Positions 28,395 to 51,400 of a stretch of DNA of 64,000 nucleotides are shown piece after piece. Position 1 is the stretch's first letter, and each line of letters starts with the position of its first letter. This DNA is from Oxyruncus cristatus. Lineage: Eukaryota; Chordata; Aves; Passeriformes; Cotingidae. The stretch covers positions 638,707 to 702,706 of the forward strand of contig VXAY01002056.1 in assembly GCA_013399855.1 (NCBI GenBank), in the 5' to 3' direction. The notes under the pieces are model-generated. The model saw only the letters and a program-made list of their open reading frames with translations, had not been told where the DNA came from and searched no databases. A program made the position numbers and the translations under genes.

Positions 28395-29082
28395 CCAATT
28401 ACTATTATTGTTGTTTTTTATTATTATTAATACTCAGGCAAGATGCAGATTTTCATTCTGGGCTTCAATGCATGAAAAATAAACGTCTTTGTGATCAGTT
28501 AACTGTTCTAGCTGCATGAACTTCACAGTTTACTCAAACATGGCAAGAAATATTTTTAGTGAGCAAAATATACCAGCAGAGTAATGTCTGTCCACTGTAA
28601 ACAGGAAGTAAGGAATATCTAGGGAAAAAATAGACTTGTACTCTACCACTGTATGTTCTTCCAACCCTTCCACACAGACAGCAAGCTAAATCAGCATACC
28701 CTTGTCAGACAAATCTATCATTTAAGCATTTCACAGAGATTAGCATGGCTTCTCCCAATGAACTCAGTAAAGTTACTGACCCATTCACTTGAATAACCAG
28801 TTACTACAATTTTCAAAACTTAAATTGCTGTGCAAGATAAAAACCAGCACTGTGATGATCCCTGGTGCAACATCTGCTGCAATGAGAGAAAAATCTTATA
28901 AAGTAAAAGGAAATCAAAAAACTTCATTTACACCAGAAACGCAGACTTTGGAATTTTCCTTTATCAAAATAACCCCATTATGGTTACTTACAACTTTGCC
29001 CTAAGAGAACTGTACAATATATATATAAATATATGTATAAAAAACAACCAAAAAAAAAAATCAACGGTGTTCTTCCTTAATA
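28395..29082 (-). other. LEO1: LEO1 3' UTR (extent uncertain)
   Basis: Untranslated sequence after the LEO1 stop. It starts with a U-rich run (A11 on the plus strand near 29050-29060) and an AT microsatellite (29016-29040). The first canonical AATAAA on the minus strand that I see is at 28422-28417, giving a 3' UTR of about 0.69 kb. Its downstream GU-rich element is weak, so an earlier variant signal may be used instead. Confidence 0.35.
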
Positions 29083-38923
<9,841 letters not shown>

Positions 38924-39260
38924 GGCGGCAGCGCGGCCCCGCCGGCGCGCGCGGGCACGTCACGGCGAGCGCCGCGAGGGCGGCCCCGCCCCAGGGCTGA
39001 GGCGCCGCCCCTTAAAGGGGCCGTGTCTCCGTGGGCTCAGGCGCCTGACGGAGGGGAGAACTCACCCGCAGTCAAAGAACGCGATCGTGTTTCCGCATCT
39101 CCACCTCCGCTCTACACCTCCCCAGAGCGGCTGAAACGCAGCTGCACAAAGCAGCCTCACGGCCCGCCGCGTCCCTCAGGGCCCGCTTGTACGGAGCGAA
39201 CAGGTGTCACAATACGGTGTGGCTCCTGTTCCCTCTCGTACCGTTCTGCTGCCCGGGGTC

Positions 39261-39384
39261 ACTCCACTCACTTTCCTTCTGGAGAAGGAAAGGCATTGCT
39301 TTGACACAACATAAACACATGGGTCAGGTTTAAGCAAGTCAGTGTAGTATTTGAAAAAGCAATCAAACAAACCCCCAAAACCAC
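39261..39384. other. TMOD3-LEO1 spacer
   Basis: Short AT-rich spacer between the predicted TMOD3 cleavage site and the LEO1 CpG island. On the minus strand its high-coordinate part is GU-rich (GTTGTGGTTTTGGGGGTTTG), which serves the TMOD3 poly(A) site. Confidence 0.6.
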
Positions 39385-39406
39385 AACAAGAATACAGTAC
39401 TTTAAT
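39385..39406 (-). terminator. TMOD3: TMOD3 poly(A) signal and cleavage region
   Basis: ATTAAA on the minus strand at 39406-39401, followed about 15-40 nt later by a strong GU-rich downstream element. This is the last good signal before the LEO1 promoter. AATAAA motifs at about 40.70 and 41.81 kb could give shorter isoforms. Confidence 0.65.
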
Positions 39407-42406
39407 CATCCAAAACGTTTACTGGTTTACAATCTGACAGCATATAGTGCTGATAGGCTAAAACACTCAATGCATGTTTCCTCAATGGAAATTTAAATTG
39501 AACACTTGCTTGTCTGTAGCTTACAAACAGAGGATTACTCAAGCTGTAGAGAGAATGAGGCTATTTCTTTAAAATACAACAGTAAATAGATAATTGCTTT
39601 GAAATACAGGCTATGTTTCCATGCTTAGCTGGGAACCAACAGAATCAATACATGCAGTCATTTGACTTCTCCATGAAGGCTGAAAAACAATGCATATGAA
39701 AAAAATATCATCTCTTAGAAAAAAGACCTTGTGTTTCTGGTAAGTGATCATCAAAGTAATACCACTCTTTCACTCAGAATCAGTGGAGTCATACACAGGA
39801 TCTCACCACACCTGATAGCAGTACATCAGAGTGTTCACTTGGTTTGCTGAGACCGTGTAGGATTCCTGGCTACAGACTCATTTATTCCACACAGGATACA
39901 CATCATAGGCACAAAAGTGATTGTTGTTAATCGTTCCATGCCAAGGGTCTTGAAACTATTTGGATGGCCAAACCGTTCCATTGGAAAACAAAGACAAAAA
40001 AGTTTTCTATGTCCAGTCTGTCAGATAGCTGTCCTGAAAGTGCTGACAGAGTCAAATTCTTACCTGCTGTCTACAGAGCTAAACCAATTAAGGTCCACTA
40101 CTATCACCAGTGACAGGACACCTGAGAGCTGCAGCTTAAAAGCCCCTGCCTTTGATTAGGATGTGAATAATTAAACAGCTAAACTTGATTTAATAAAATA
40201 AGGAAGGGATTTGGGCTATCATTTCCATAATACAGCCTTTCATTTTTCTTCTTCATTTTCAAATAGATAACTGTTTAATCTTGTTAGACAATGACAAAAT
40301 AAGTCATCATAGAATCGCAATAGGTGAACGGATTCAGTGAATATGGCAGCCCTTCAACAAATGAAGGAAGACCTTACAGCCTGTTTCTTGACACAAAATG
40401 ATTATGGTGCCTAGCAAATAAAAAGTAAAGTACAGCTTTAGGCAACTCAGCACATGACATGCTTTGGCCATCTTTATACAGCACTGTCTGTAAAAAAAGA
40501 CACTTAAATGCGACTTTATGCACACTGTATAGGAACTTAAATTTCAAAATCTATAAAGTTCTTGGAAATTTACAAAAGCTAAAACCAAAAGAAGCCCTTT
40601 TTGTCACTCATCAGATCACTCCTAGTTGTTTCAAGGTTATAGTAAGTATAGTCTTTGGTTTCAACAGAATTAATTCCAAGCTGTTTTTCAGAGCACATAT
40701 TTATTTGTAATTCTAAGAAAAGGCTGATTTTGAAATAGGAAAAAAAAAAAAGTTCTTCCACAAGCATAAACCAGTTATATACATCCTCATTGAAGGCACT
40801 ATAGTTTAATATTCTCTGTACAGTTGCAGTAAAATTCGAAGTCACCTCTGGAATAAAGTCTGTCTTTAAAGATCCAAAACAAGATTTGCAGCAATTTGTG
40901 GGCACAGTGTCAGAGACTTGCTCTGTTTTTATAGTATATACAACCTGTTGCAAACATCTCAGTCCCCTCCATGTAAATATGTTTTCTATACATAAAAGCT
41001 CACCATATTAAGATCTTTGAATGAAAAGAGTTGTCAGTTGAACTCTCTGTTGCTATAAATATAGCCAACCAGTCCTTCAGAACATTTTTGTGACCTCAAA
41101 GCAAACTAGTACAGGACAGTCCAAGCAGACCTACACCAAAAAGCCTCTATATTTTTATATTATTTCAAAGAAGTGTATTGTGATTATGTGCAGAAGTTGA
41201 AGTGATTCTTGTTGCCTTATTAATTTGCTTGAACAACTTTAAATACTTTAAAAATTACTACACCATACAGATCTGACACTACATATTGATTAATTTTTGC
41301 ATGTCTAAGGTAGTGTTCCAACATCTAGACATAAGTAAAATAGAAAAATCCTTCCTCAACAGTGTTACTTCAGTATTAAAAAATGATAGATTTATATGAA
41401 GTACAAATAGCTTAATACAACAGCTTGAAATAAAGGATTTTTCATTTGCCAGCAATTTAGGCCAGTGGTTTTACACTGAAGGCTGCTTTTCCTGTACAGT
41501 TATGCAGAATTTAAAATATGCATGTCCACTACTTCTAGAGAAATTGATCCTTGTGAACGTAGATAAAGATTTTTCAACTGTCATGGTTTAGTTTATAAAG
41601 AATATAAACTAAATAATGTTGATGAACGCATGAAGTCAGTCTAAAAATATATCCAGTTCAGATACAGAGCAAGACACACTTTTGAAAGAGACTTAAAGGA
41701 TTTAGGTGTAATAAAAAACCTGTCATTTTGCAAGGTTCCTAATTTTTTTTTTGCAAGGCTTTTGTATGAGTCCCTCTGATCTCTTGGGAGAAGTCCTTAG
41801 CCAATTTATTTTTCTTTGCCTTAAAGGGATGTCTTTAAACTTACTCACAGTATCAAGAACTAATAAAAAAATGAAACAGTAGAATTACAAATAACATTGC
41901 TGTGAAAGATTTCTCTTCAGTGCATATGAATAAAGCTGAACAGCTCTACACAATGAGTCCAGCTGTTGGGTGAAGAATCCCTTATCACTAACGCATTGTT
42001 TTCAGGAATATACACATCCCTCCACGTAAATAAGCAACCCCCGGATTTTCTAACAAACATTTCAGTTGGGTCATTATCTTCCCAATGACCTTAAAGTCCC
42101 GTTCTTTGACTACAGACAATTATACCATTGATTTGCAATTACATTTTAAGTAGAAAGCTCAGCCGAAGTCTTGAAATACAAAAAAGTTCTTAAAAAAATA
42201 CCAGTCAAAAACCATGGTACAGAGACTGGCGCAGTTACTGTGTCTCCATGAAAAACGTGATGCATACCAGCAGATTATATAGCTTTGCTTTAAAAGGAAT
42301 GGGGTTTCCAGTCTTTTCCCTTCTAAGCCAGGCCAATGTAGTCCAAGATTGCCAAAGCCCACGGTGCTGACCGTGATGACTCCACCAAGTTTTGACAGCA
42401 GGATTC
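39385..42406 (-). other. TMOD3: TMOD3 3' UTR
   Basis: About 3 kb of AT-rich sequence with no coding potential between the TMOD3 stop and the poly(A) site near 39.39 kb. Mammalian TMOD3 also has a long 3' UTR by my recollection. No intron or other gene is seen here. Confidence 0.65.
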
Positions 42407-42438
42407 CTAATTGTCTCCTTCAACCCTTCTCTTGCGAA
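42407..42438 (-). CDS. TMOD3: TMOD3 last coding exon
   Basis: 32 coding nt: [10 protein letters not shown], then TAG (42409-42407). The acceptor TTGTTGCAG is preceded by a T15 polypyrimidine tract (A15 on the plus strand at 42455-42469). The tail is one residue shorter than the human one. Confidence 0.93.
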
Positions 42439-45400
42439 CTGCAACAAGAGAGACAAAAAAAAAAAAAAAGTTTTGCTATTTTTTCATGGTAACTATTTTT
42501 TGTATTTCTACATCATGAACCTTTACTTTGCCACCTGAGGTTTCACACAGTACAATTCAAGGTAATGAACACTTAGTGTAATCCATCATTTTAAGCCTAT
42601 GCTTTAGCAGTGCTTATTGCCTTATTCACAAACAGTTGCACACACTTGCAAGGAAAGACTTGTGGGAAACATTAATCATCTTATGTCTGATAAGCAGATT
42701 TAGCCAGTACTCTTTTTTTTCATTGCAGTTTTCTAGTGCTAAATTAAGTTTAAATGGCTTCAAAAGAAACAATACAAGAGTTTCACAGCATATCTAACAC
42801 AATTTATACTCACACAGAAGATGTTACATTCAATAGTCTAAAACATTCCATATATTAATAAAAACATTCAATTGTTAGAAAATGCAAGAGCAACAAAAAA
42901 TTGTGAATAAAATCACTAAAAGCTCATTTAGACTTGAGAATATGCAAGATTGACTGAACGACTGGAGTTTTCCTCAATATTTATCTTATTTTTGCTATTT
43001 TCTTTTCACCCTATCAAATTATGTTTTCCTTTTCTGTGCAGACATAGACAAGGCTACGGGTCTTAGAAATTACATAAGGCATCTCCATTTTATTTTAAAG
43101 AGTCTAGCAAGCACATCTATATACAAAGAAAGCAATTCTGTTCCAAAAGCCACTCACTGGAAGTAGGTGACAGAAGTTATTCACACCTGCTTTCATCAAA
43201 TGGCAAGAACAGAGGAAAGAATTTCCAACCTTAGACTTCTCCAATCATGCAGTTAAAAGCAACAGGTACAGCTGCAGACAAAAAGCGGGGAATTGGTACA
43301 ACACAGTGTAAGCAAGAGAGAAAGAAGATGTAGATGCAGACTATTTTTTGGGAAGAAACGTACAAAGACAGAGATGAGAGACTTCGAACATCACAGTTTC
43401 AGTGCTGAATACCCAGCTGGGTATTCAGAGTGACCTGTCTCTGTAGCTTCACGGCTGGAGAGGTGAAAAGGTGCAGAAACTTTTACTCACATACTCCAGA
43501 CTAAGAAAGCAAAGAAAAAAAGGCAAAATATCAATAGAAAAATAGATTTACAACAGTCAAGCACTAACAAGAGAACTAGTGAGAAGAGAAACCTTAGAAA
43601 GTAAAGAGACACCTGAAGCATTATAACTGGTTATAATATAAAAAAAACTGGTTTAGAATCTATTTGGAGAAACAGTTATAGTGTCCAAGTGCCTTTCTTC
43701 TCTCTCTGTGCTCTATTCTAGTTACTCCTCCTCCATAGCTTTCAGAGCTGTTCTCCACTTAAACCTTTATTCAGAGAGGAAGCAGATCTTTAAACTAAAT
43801 TCCAATTTCCTATGTCATTCCCTCTAATATATTCCTGAACTACCGCTACTACTACTAAAGCACCTGGTCCATTTTCATGCCGATGAGACGAATAATCTTT
43901 ACCACAAAACATCTAAAGACAGAAGATTTAATTAAATAGAGTTTTAAAATGCAATTCTATTCAAACAGATGGACCACAATATCTCGAAGTTGAGTGCTTC
44001 AAGTATTTGACATTACACAAACCATTTCCATTCATGTGCTATGTTATTAACTGATTTTCTGCTGATCCTTTTAGTTAGGATTCCAACAGATGAGCTCCGA
44101 CAAAACTGACTGCAGCAAATAAAGATGCCACTGCTACCAGCTAGAGGCAGGGATGGTACTTGTTTGTGACCAAAAGACATGACCCAGTCGCAGCCTCTGC
44201 CCATGACAGGATGTTCGGTTTCCTTCCTTAAGCACTGCAGATGGGACTGGGTGTACTGGCATTCAACAGGGCATCCTACACTGTTCATTTCCAGTACTGC
44301 TTCTCAAGAAGCAATGAATCTCATCTGAACAAAACTGAACAATCAAAACTATCATTTTCACTCCTTTGCCACAACTCCCATGGAATTTGAATGTTCTTGT
44401 TCTAGACTATGCTAAAGATCCTCAATTCATAAATCTGAACACCCTGCAACAAAATAGGGAACATCAAGCGGTGACAAAAGAGTAGGAGTACAGCACAGGA
44501 GAAACCTGAAACTGATCTAACATTGTGCTCTCCTGGTTTTGTCAAGGGAGAAGCAGAATAACCAAACACCTTTAAAGCCTGCGCCACACACACATTCAGT
44601 GAATAGTCTCTACTGACAGGTCTTACCCAAATCATTATTTTTTGTGATAGCTGCAGCTGCCCTGGCTCGAGGTCCCTGTTGTGTGAAATGGTATCCAAAT
44701 TTGAGGATCTTGGTGTTTTCTTCAAGCATCTTGGCAATTTCTACTTCTGCAAGTGTGCCCAGCTGCTGCCTCTGTTCAAATAAAAGATATACAAAGACAA
44801 CAGAGCTTATGTGTGTTCACCCTAAAAGAGATCACAATACTTTAACCAAATCAGTCAATAAACACTCAGCTTCATTATGATTAATTGAATAGGCACAAGG
44901 TCACAAAATATGTTTGTGCATTTCAAAGCACCAGGAAGCACAGAAGTGACCTGGAATCAACTTTAGCTGTGTGCTTCCAAGAATCTTAAGGGCAATTATT
45001 GATGGTGTTAAGATAATTAAACATAAAATATTTTGAAAAGATTATCGCAAGCTGTCTTCTAAAAGTATTCAGTCAACTAGGACTGGCTAGTTTTAGCTAT
45101 GATATCACCACCACCTCACTTACCTGATTATCAATTTTGATCTCTGTCAACGTTTCATTGTCTTTCAGTGCATCAACCAGTGCCAGAATTCCAACTCCAG
45201 TGATGAAGTTTGATTCTATGTTTAAACTTTTTAACTTTGTGTTTACTCTCAGCATGTCTGCAAGAGCCTTTGAATGTAAGAAAGTATCATTAAACTTCTG
45301 AATTCTGCTGCAGTACCTCATAGGACATAGAAATATAATCATTTCCATAGGAGCAACAAGGTCACCAATACATGGTGTAACTTAGCAAGCTTTCACTTGA

Positions 45401-48400
45401 GACTGAACTGAATCTTCAGCCAAGCATTATCTACATTCCCTTTTTAAATAGTACTGGGTCAAGAAAAGGCCTGTCTTTCCCTTGTTACAAACTAAAAAGC
45501 TACACAGAATATAAATTGTCTGAAATTAGCATTTTGGACCAATTCCATTTTGTAAGCCTTCGCAGCCTACAATGAGTAATGCAAGCTGCTAAGTGAAGGC
45601 CAAAGAAAGGGCGTTAGTCAGCTGAAAGAATTGGATATGGTTAATTTGTAAACAGGAGATCTGACTTTCAGAGTGCTTGTGCCTACAGATTTCGTAGGAA
45701 GAGGTAAAATTCAAAGCTCTATGCACAATACAAGCATGTAGCTAAAAACGCTTTTATGGAAATATACCTGATCCTACTCCTCAGAAAGGAAGAAAACAAG
45801 AATAGCTGACTGCTGAGCTTTACTGTCATAAAAATCATACCCTGTACATTTTTTTCTATCAAGTCACAATGCAAAGAAAACCAAGAAAAACCACACCCGA
45901 GAAAAGAAGCTTTTATAGATTTTTATTACATTCTGTTTCACTCCTGCTGAAAAGGAACTTTTTAATTGACCCAAAACCAAATTCATTTATTTAATGGAGT
46001 CTTTCAAACTAGTTTCCTTTTTAATTTAAAATTAAAACAAATGCAAAGGATTGTTCTGTCAAAACAATTAGTTTTGTTTTCTTACCTCTTTCTTTGCAAA
46101 AAAATAAGGCACTGCTTTTGATTCAACATAGGAAAAAACAAGATCTGATGATAACTTAGTTTCAACTGTATCAAACTAGATACTTTGACTAATATTATGC
46201 TTTGTATACAAATGCTTTAAGCAAATCTTTGGTAGCAGGGAGATCACAGAAACAGTTGGTTTTCAATTTTCTTCAACTAAAACTCTAGTTAGCCGAAAAA
46301 TATTATGAGCTTTTTCAGTTCTCTAATGTGCTTCTTGTAAATTAATTTTGAATATACTATTGGCTACTGGAATGAACATCAGGAAAGAAAGAAAAACAGG
46401 AAAAAGATTAGCAAAATGAGAAATCAGGGGACGGGACTGGAAAAAAGAATTCTCACTCATCTCACACATGTGATGCATTGCTGCATGTTAGTCTGCTAGT
46501 AATCATTTACCAACTTTGATACAACAAAGGTTTGTTAAAGAAGACATACTTTACAGTGTAACAGAATGTAATCATTTTCATCCCTAATCATTTAAACTGG
46601 ATTAAATTCAATCCCTTACCACTGCCTTTGCATCCTAACTTCCCTTGCATCCCACTTAAGCACATTATCAAGATACTTACAACAGCAACAGGATCATTGC
46701 TCCGGGTGGCTGCCAGGCTAAAATTCTTCACATGTGTGTTGTTTTCTAAGGCTTTTGCAAATTCTTTCAGCGTTGGAATTGGTATGTTCTGGAATTAAAA
46801 ATAGCATTTCACTCTCTTGAGATATATGTTTCCCCCCCCCAACCCAGCTTCTTCCATTATCTTATTCTCTTTACAGCAAAATGTCCTATAATATTAACTA
46901 TCACTGGTCTTCAGCAGTCTCACAGTAAAGATGCAATGGCTACAAGGGTCACCAATTCTACAAAGCAATAATTTTTACCATTTAGTATCAACAAAGCTTA
47001 AAAAGAATAATTTTAGATAATTAATTAGGGTAGAAAATTTCTCAGTTTATTATATCAGGAATTTTGATCTGTTGCCATTTTAGGCAGCTATTTTGGCTAA
47101 CATTTATCTATCATACAGTGTTCTTAACCAAGTATTTTATTTTATCCCTGTAGTAAGTGAAACAAGTAGCCTTGGCTGCTGACAAGGCTGTCACTGCTGT
47201 CTGCACTGTAAGTTAGCAGTGCTATAGTTCTGTTTTCTTTCAAGCAAATATACAGAAGTTTGTCACATTTAAAAACAAAACTGTTACACTCAGAAGCTGC
47301 CCTAACAGCCAACAGCTCTTTTGTACAAGAATTAGAAGGATGTCAGGTACAAATATAACTTTGTTTGCAATTGCAGTAACTGAGAGCACATTGCTCCATC
47401 AAGGACAAAGGATTCAAAAAAGTGGTTCACAACACTGAACTGCTGCCAACTTGGCAGCAACAGAAATCTGGGCTGGCAGTAAGAAAGTCTAAGACTTTTT
47501 AAGTACACACTTGGCAAAAGAATCCAAGATGGCTTATCGGTTTAGCTCCAGGTTTCTGAGCTTATACACACTGCAACATTTAGCAAAAGGGCTGCTGTGC
47601 TTAAAATAAGCCTCTCGTGCTCTCTTAAACAGTTTTGCAGCTTAAAGTGTCTTCTACTGAGAAAAAGCAGCATATTTACTGCAGGCTTCAGGTAATTACC
47701 TTAATGTTATTTAGATTAACTTCAACAAGGCGAGAATCATTATCCTTAATCCTTTGCAGTGTCTCCTCCACATTTGTGGGATTTGGTGGTTCATCAAAAA
47801 CAGGCAACATTTTTTCACCTTTTACTATATCTGAAAAGTAAGGCATTTAAATGTAATCAAACAGGTTGCATATATTCACTGTGAATGATAAATATACTAA
47901 ATATTTACTGTTTTTAAAGATCATTTCATCAGTCTTTACATCTTTCCCCCACCCAAAAAGCATGCCATCCTCTCTTGAAATATTTTCATTACGTTCAATC
48001 CTTTTCCAAAGGTCTTGACAACCTTTCTGCTTTTATTGCACACCAGCTTTTTTTCAGAAAGCACACGGAAGTTGAATTACAAACACAAGTATAAAACCTA
48101 AAAACAAACACACACCATGCATGTTTATGCCTACTTTTGTCACCAAAAAGTGACTTAACTTCAGAGGACATTTCAGTGTACATATATTGTAATTCCAGAA
48201 CTCAATTAGCAAATGTTACAGATATACACATTTCCAGATTAAGACTGAAGAGTCTAAAAGAATGTTGGTGCAACAGAAGATAGTTAATGCAACAGTAACT
48301 GTGTGCAGTGCAAAGAATTAATTTTTCCAGCACTTGCATACAAACACTTACTTGAGAAGCTGTCTTTGTCAATCCCATTACTGCTTCCTACTACATCACA

Positions 48401-51400
48401 GAACTGATTGTTTGTTATCAAGTTGGACATTCCCAGTATAGCTGTAAAATGAAACAGAGAAACAGCAAAAAAGCAGTTTTTTTGTTCCTAATTCAGCTCA
48501 GATGAAGATTCCTTTAAATAACAAAAACTGATGTCTGTACAACATCCAGTTAACAGTACAAGAAGCCGTTCAATACTTTGATAATTTAAAAAAGTAGCAA
48601 AAAATTACTTGTAGACTGTTTAGTTGGCCTTCATATCTTAGAAAAATTTGACCTCACCAGGTTCCAGCTTCAAAGTTAAAAGTGCCATTCAATCACAAAA
48701 TGAAGCTTTAGGAACACAGGTACATAACAACACATCCTTATACACAAGAAAAAGCAGCCACCTACACAACAAAAAACAGAAGTTTCAGAAATGGATTTAG
48801 AGGTTTTGAGTTTGAAAATCAGGTATCTTTGGCAGCCCAAAATAATTTACCTTCCTACAAATTATCACCAATCAACAAAGTTGAAACACTTCAAGGAAAC
48901 TGGCATATAACATGATATAGTTTCTATCACAACCACAACTTCCTGAGGTCAGATAAATACACTACCACATTAATTATACATCTTTCTTGTCTAAAGATGC
49001 ACCAGTCCATTCATACTTCAACAAAAACTAACCTGCAAGATCACCTAATTCTGTGTCTGTGGCACTGGTCAAGGCTTCCTCCAGTTCTGGATCAAGAGAG
49101 AATTTTTCTTCTGCAAAAGACTGTACAGGCTTTTGCTTGGGGATAAATATTTTCCCTGGAGTAAACAAAATGAAAAGTCTGATGTTACTTTGTGTTATGT
49201 AGTTACTTATTTTTAAACTGTTCTGTACCTAAAGAATACATATTACATTTAGTAAATCCTGAGAAAAGCACTACAGACAACAAAAAGGGATGAGGCTTCT
49301 TCTGTTGTTGCAAGTCAGAGATGAGGAAAGAACATAAAAAGAATAAATTTTCAGGAGTCTGTATCATGACTCCAAGGACTCTCAAAGGAGGAAGGGACCC
49401 AGGCAGAACTTTAATCTGAATGAGAGAGAATATCAAAGAATTATCTGAAATCACAGACCTGTGCATTCAGTGCAGTTTTTATAGCATACATGGTAATTTC
49501 TAATTTCAGATGTGAACTCAGTTCTGAAGTAGAAAAAGAGACGCCCAAGATGCTTGAGAAAACCATGGTTTGTGAACAGCACAATAGAAGAAAACAGATT
49601 TCTCTGGCAATGACACTGTTTCCTGAAATGATACTTAGAAAGGTCATGGAAGATTCAATGGCAAAAGAAGCAATAGCAGTATCACCAACTTTTTAGTTAT
49701 TACAGGAAGCAATGAGAAAAGTTATTTTAGAAGATATGCATTTTAAGTAGAGGTCTGTGTAGTTACCATAATTCCTGCATATATCTTCAGCCGAAAAGTT
49801 AGGGTAGGAAATCAGAATACAAGCAAGATATTCCAACAGTTCAGCTGTGAATGGTTTAGAATTGGCCTTTCAGAACACAGAAATCTACCACTCTATGAGA
49901 GCCCAGGAGAGGCAAGGGGTGCTTAGGTTCTGGACAAGTTAACATGGTAAATAAAAGCTCTGGTACTGATACACTTGATAGAGGTAATTCACAACTAGAC
50001 AACTGTGAATCACAGCTTAACAGTTATTCAAGTTTTTCAAACTTTCCAAGTTGCCTGAGCTATCAGTGGAAAGAGTTATGGGAAAGGGGTTCCAACTTCC
50101 TTTTGTTATTTTCTGGGGTAGGAAGTGGTGCTGATGGTCTTCCTATGAAGTCTCAGGTCTAATTCAGGAACCCACCCCCTTCCATATCCATGGTTATAAA
50201 ATATTTCCACATAGGAATCACCCTAGTTCATCCCAGTTATATGATTATATGCACCACCATCAGATCTCCTGGGCAGAAGCCAGAGCCTAAGGTTTTTTTT
50301 CCCCTTGTACTGCTCACAAGTTGATCTTGTCACATGCTTGGGCTAAGACTAAGTTTAGCATTTTTTAATACCTCCCAGTGACTCAAAGCTTTATAGGGAT
50401 GTTTCAGGTTTTTTTAGGGGAAATGAAGTGGGATTTTGGTTTCACCACTGGTGGGAAGCAGGGCCTGAAGCCAGGTTCTGTGTCCCACAGCAGACACAGG
50501 CATCACAAAATGCATCCATCTCTTCTCTCTCTCCACATTCCCATCCTAGAGTACAGCAGTTATGGTTCATTTTCTTTTTAAAGGAAGTTAATGCATTGCC
50601 TCTAGCACAGATTACAGAGAAGTACATCAGGTTTTTCTCTGACAACACAGTCTGATGATCAAGATCTGTTGCTAGCAACACGGTATTTTTGTTCCTGGGT
50701 TGCTATCTCTTTGGAAACTTGTATAAATGGTCATTATCCATATTTAGAAACAGAAAATAAACCTCCTTACGTAACTGTAATGACTCCAAACAGGAGCTGA
50801 ATGCAGCTGACATGTATTACCACCCATATCTCAGCTTTGATGGACAGTGCAAAAGAAACTGTTTGTGATGATTCAGGATTAAATTTTTGTACAGTAAAGG
50901 CTTAGGTAGTAGACGTTGCAAGTTATTTTAATATAATTGATACAGTATGTTTCTACCATTTTATTTTACCAGCATCACCTACTGAGGAGAAAATAAATTT
51001 CAACTTAAATTGTAATTTTCAGAAGAGATACAAGAATATTTGACAAGGTTTTCATTAACCCATGAAACAGCCATCCTTGTCTGCACCATCAGTGGAGCAG
51101 GCAGAGAGCAGAAGGCAGCAATCAATCTCAATTAAAAGCAACTTTGCAAAAATTTATTTCAACCTAGACCATCTTTCTGTCTGCTTCATCACACAGTACT
51201 CACAAAAGAAAAGCTACTTTTCCTGATGTTGCTTTTAAGCAATTCTTGAATTCATAGGTTAGGAATGTCTTGTTCTAAATATTTGCTTTCTAAGAGTAAG
51301 ACTAAATTTATACATATGTGTCTGACTCTTAAGAAAACCTAAAGAGAGTGAGAAGTATATTCAGTTTTTAATAAAGAAAAAATGTTAAAAGCCACTGCCT

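Noticed and set aside
1..29000. MAPK6 kinase coding exons
   Set aside because: I looked for ERK3 kinase motifs in the listed frames and saw none. Only a possible promoter is proposed.
40308..40335. Possible CR1 end (CATAGAATCGCAATAGG)
   Set aside because: Too short and without the adjacent TTGGAA-type CR1 sequence.
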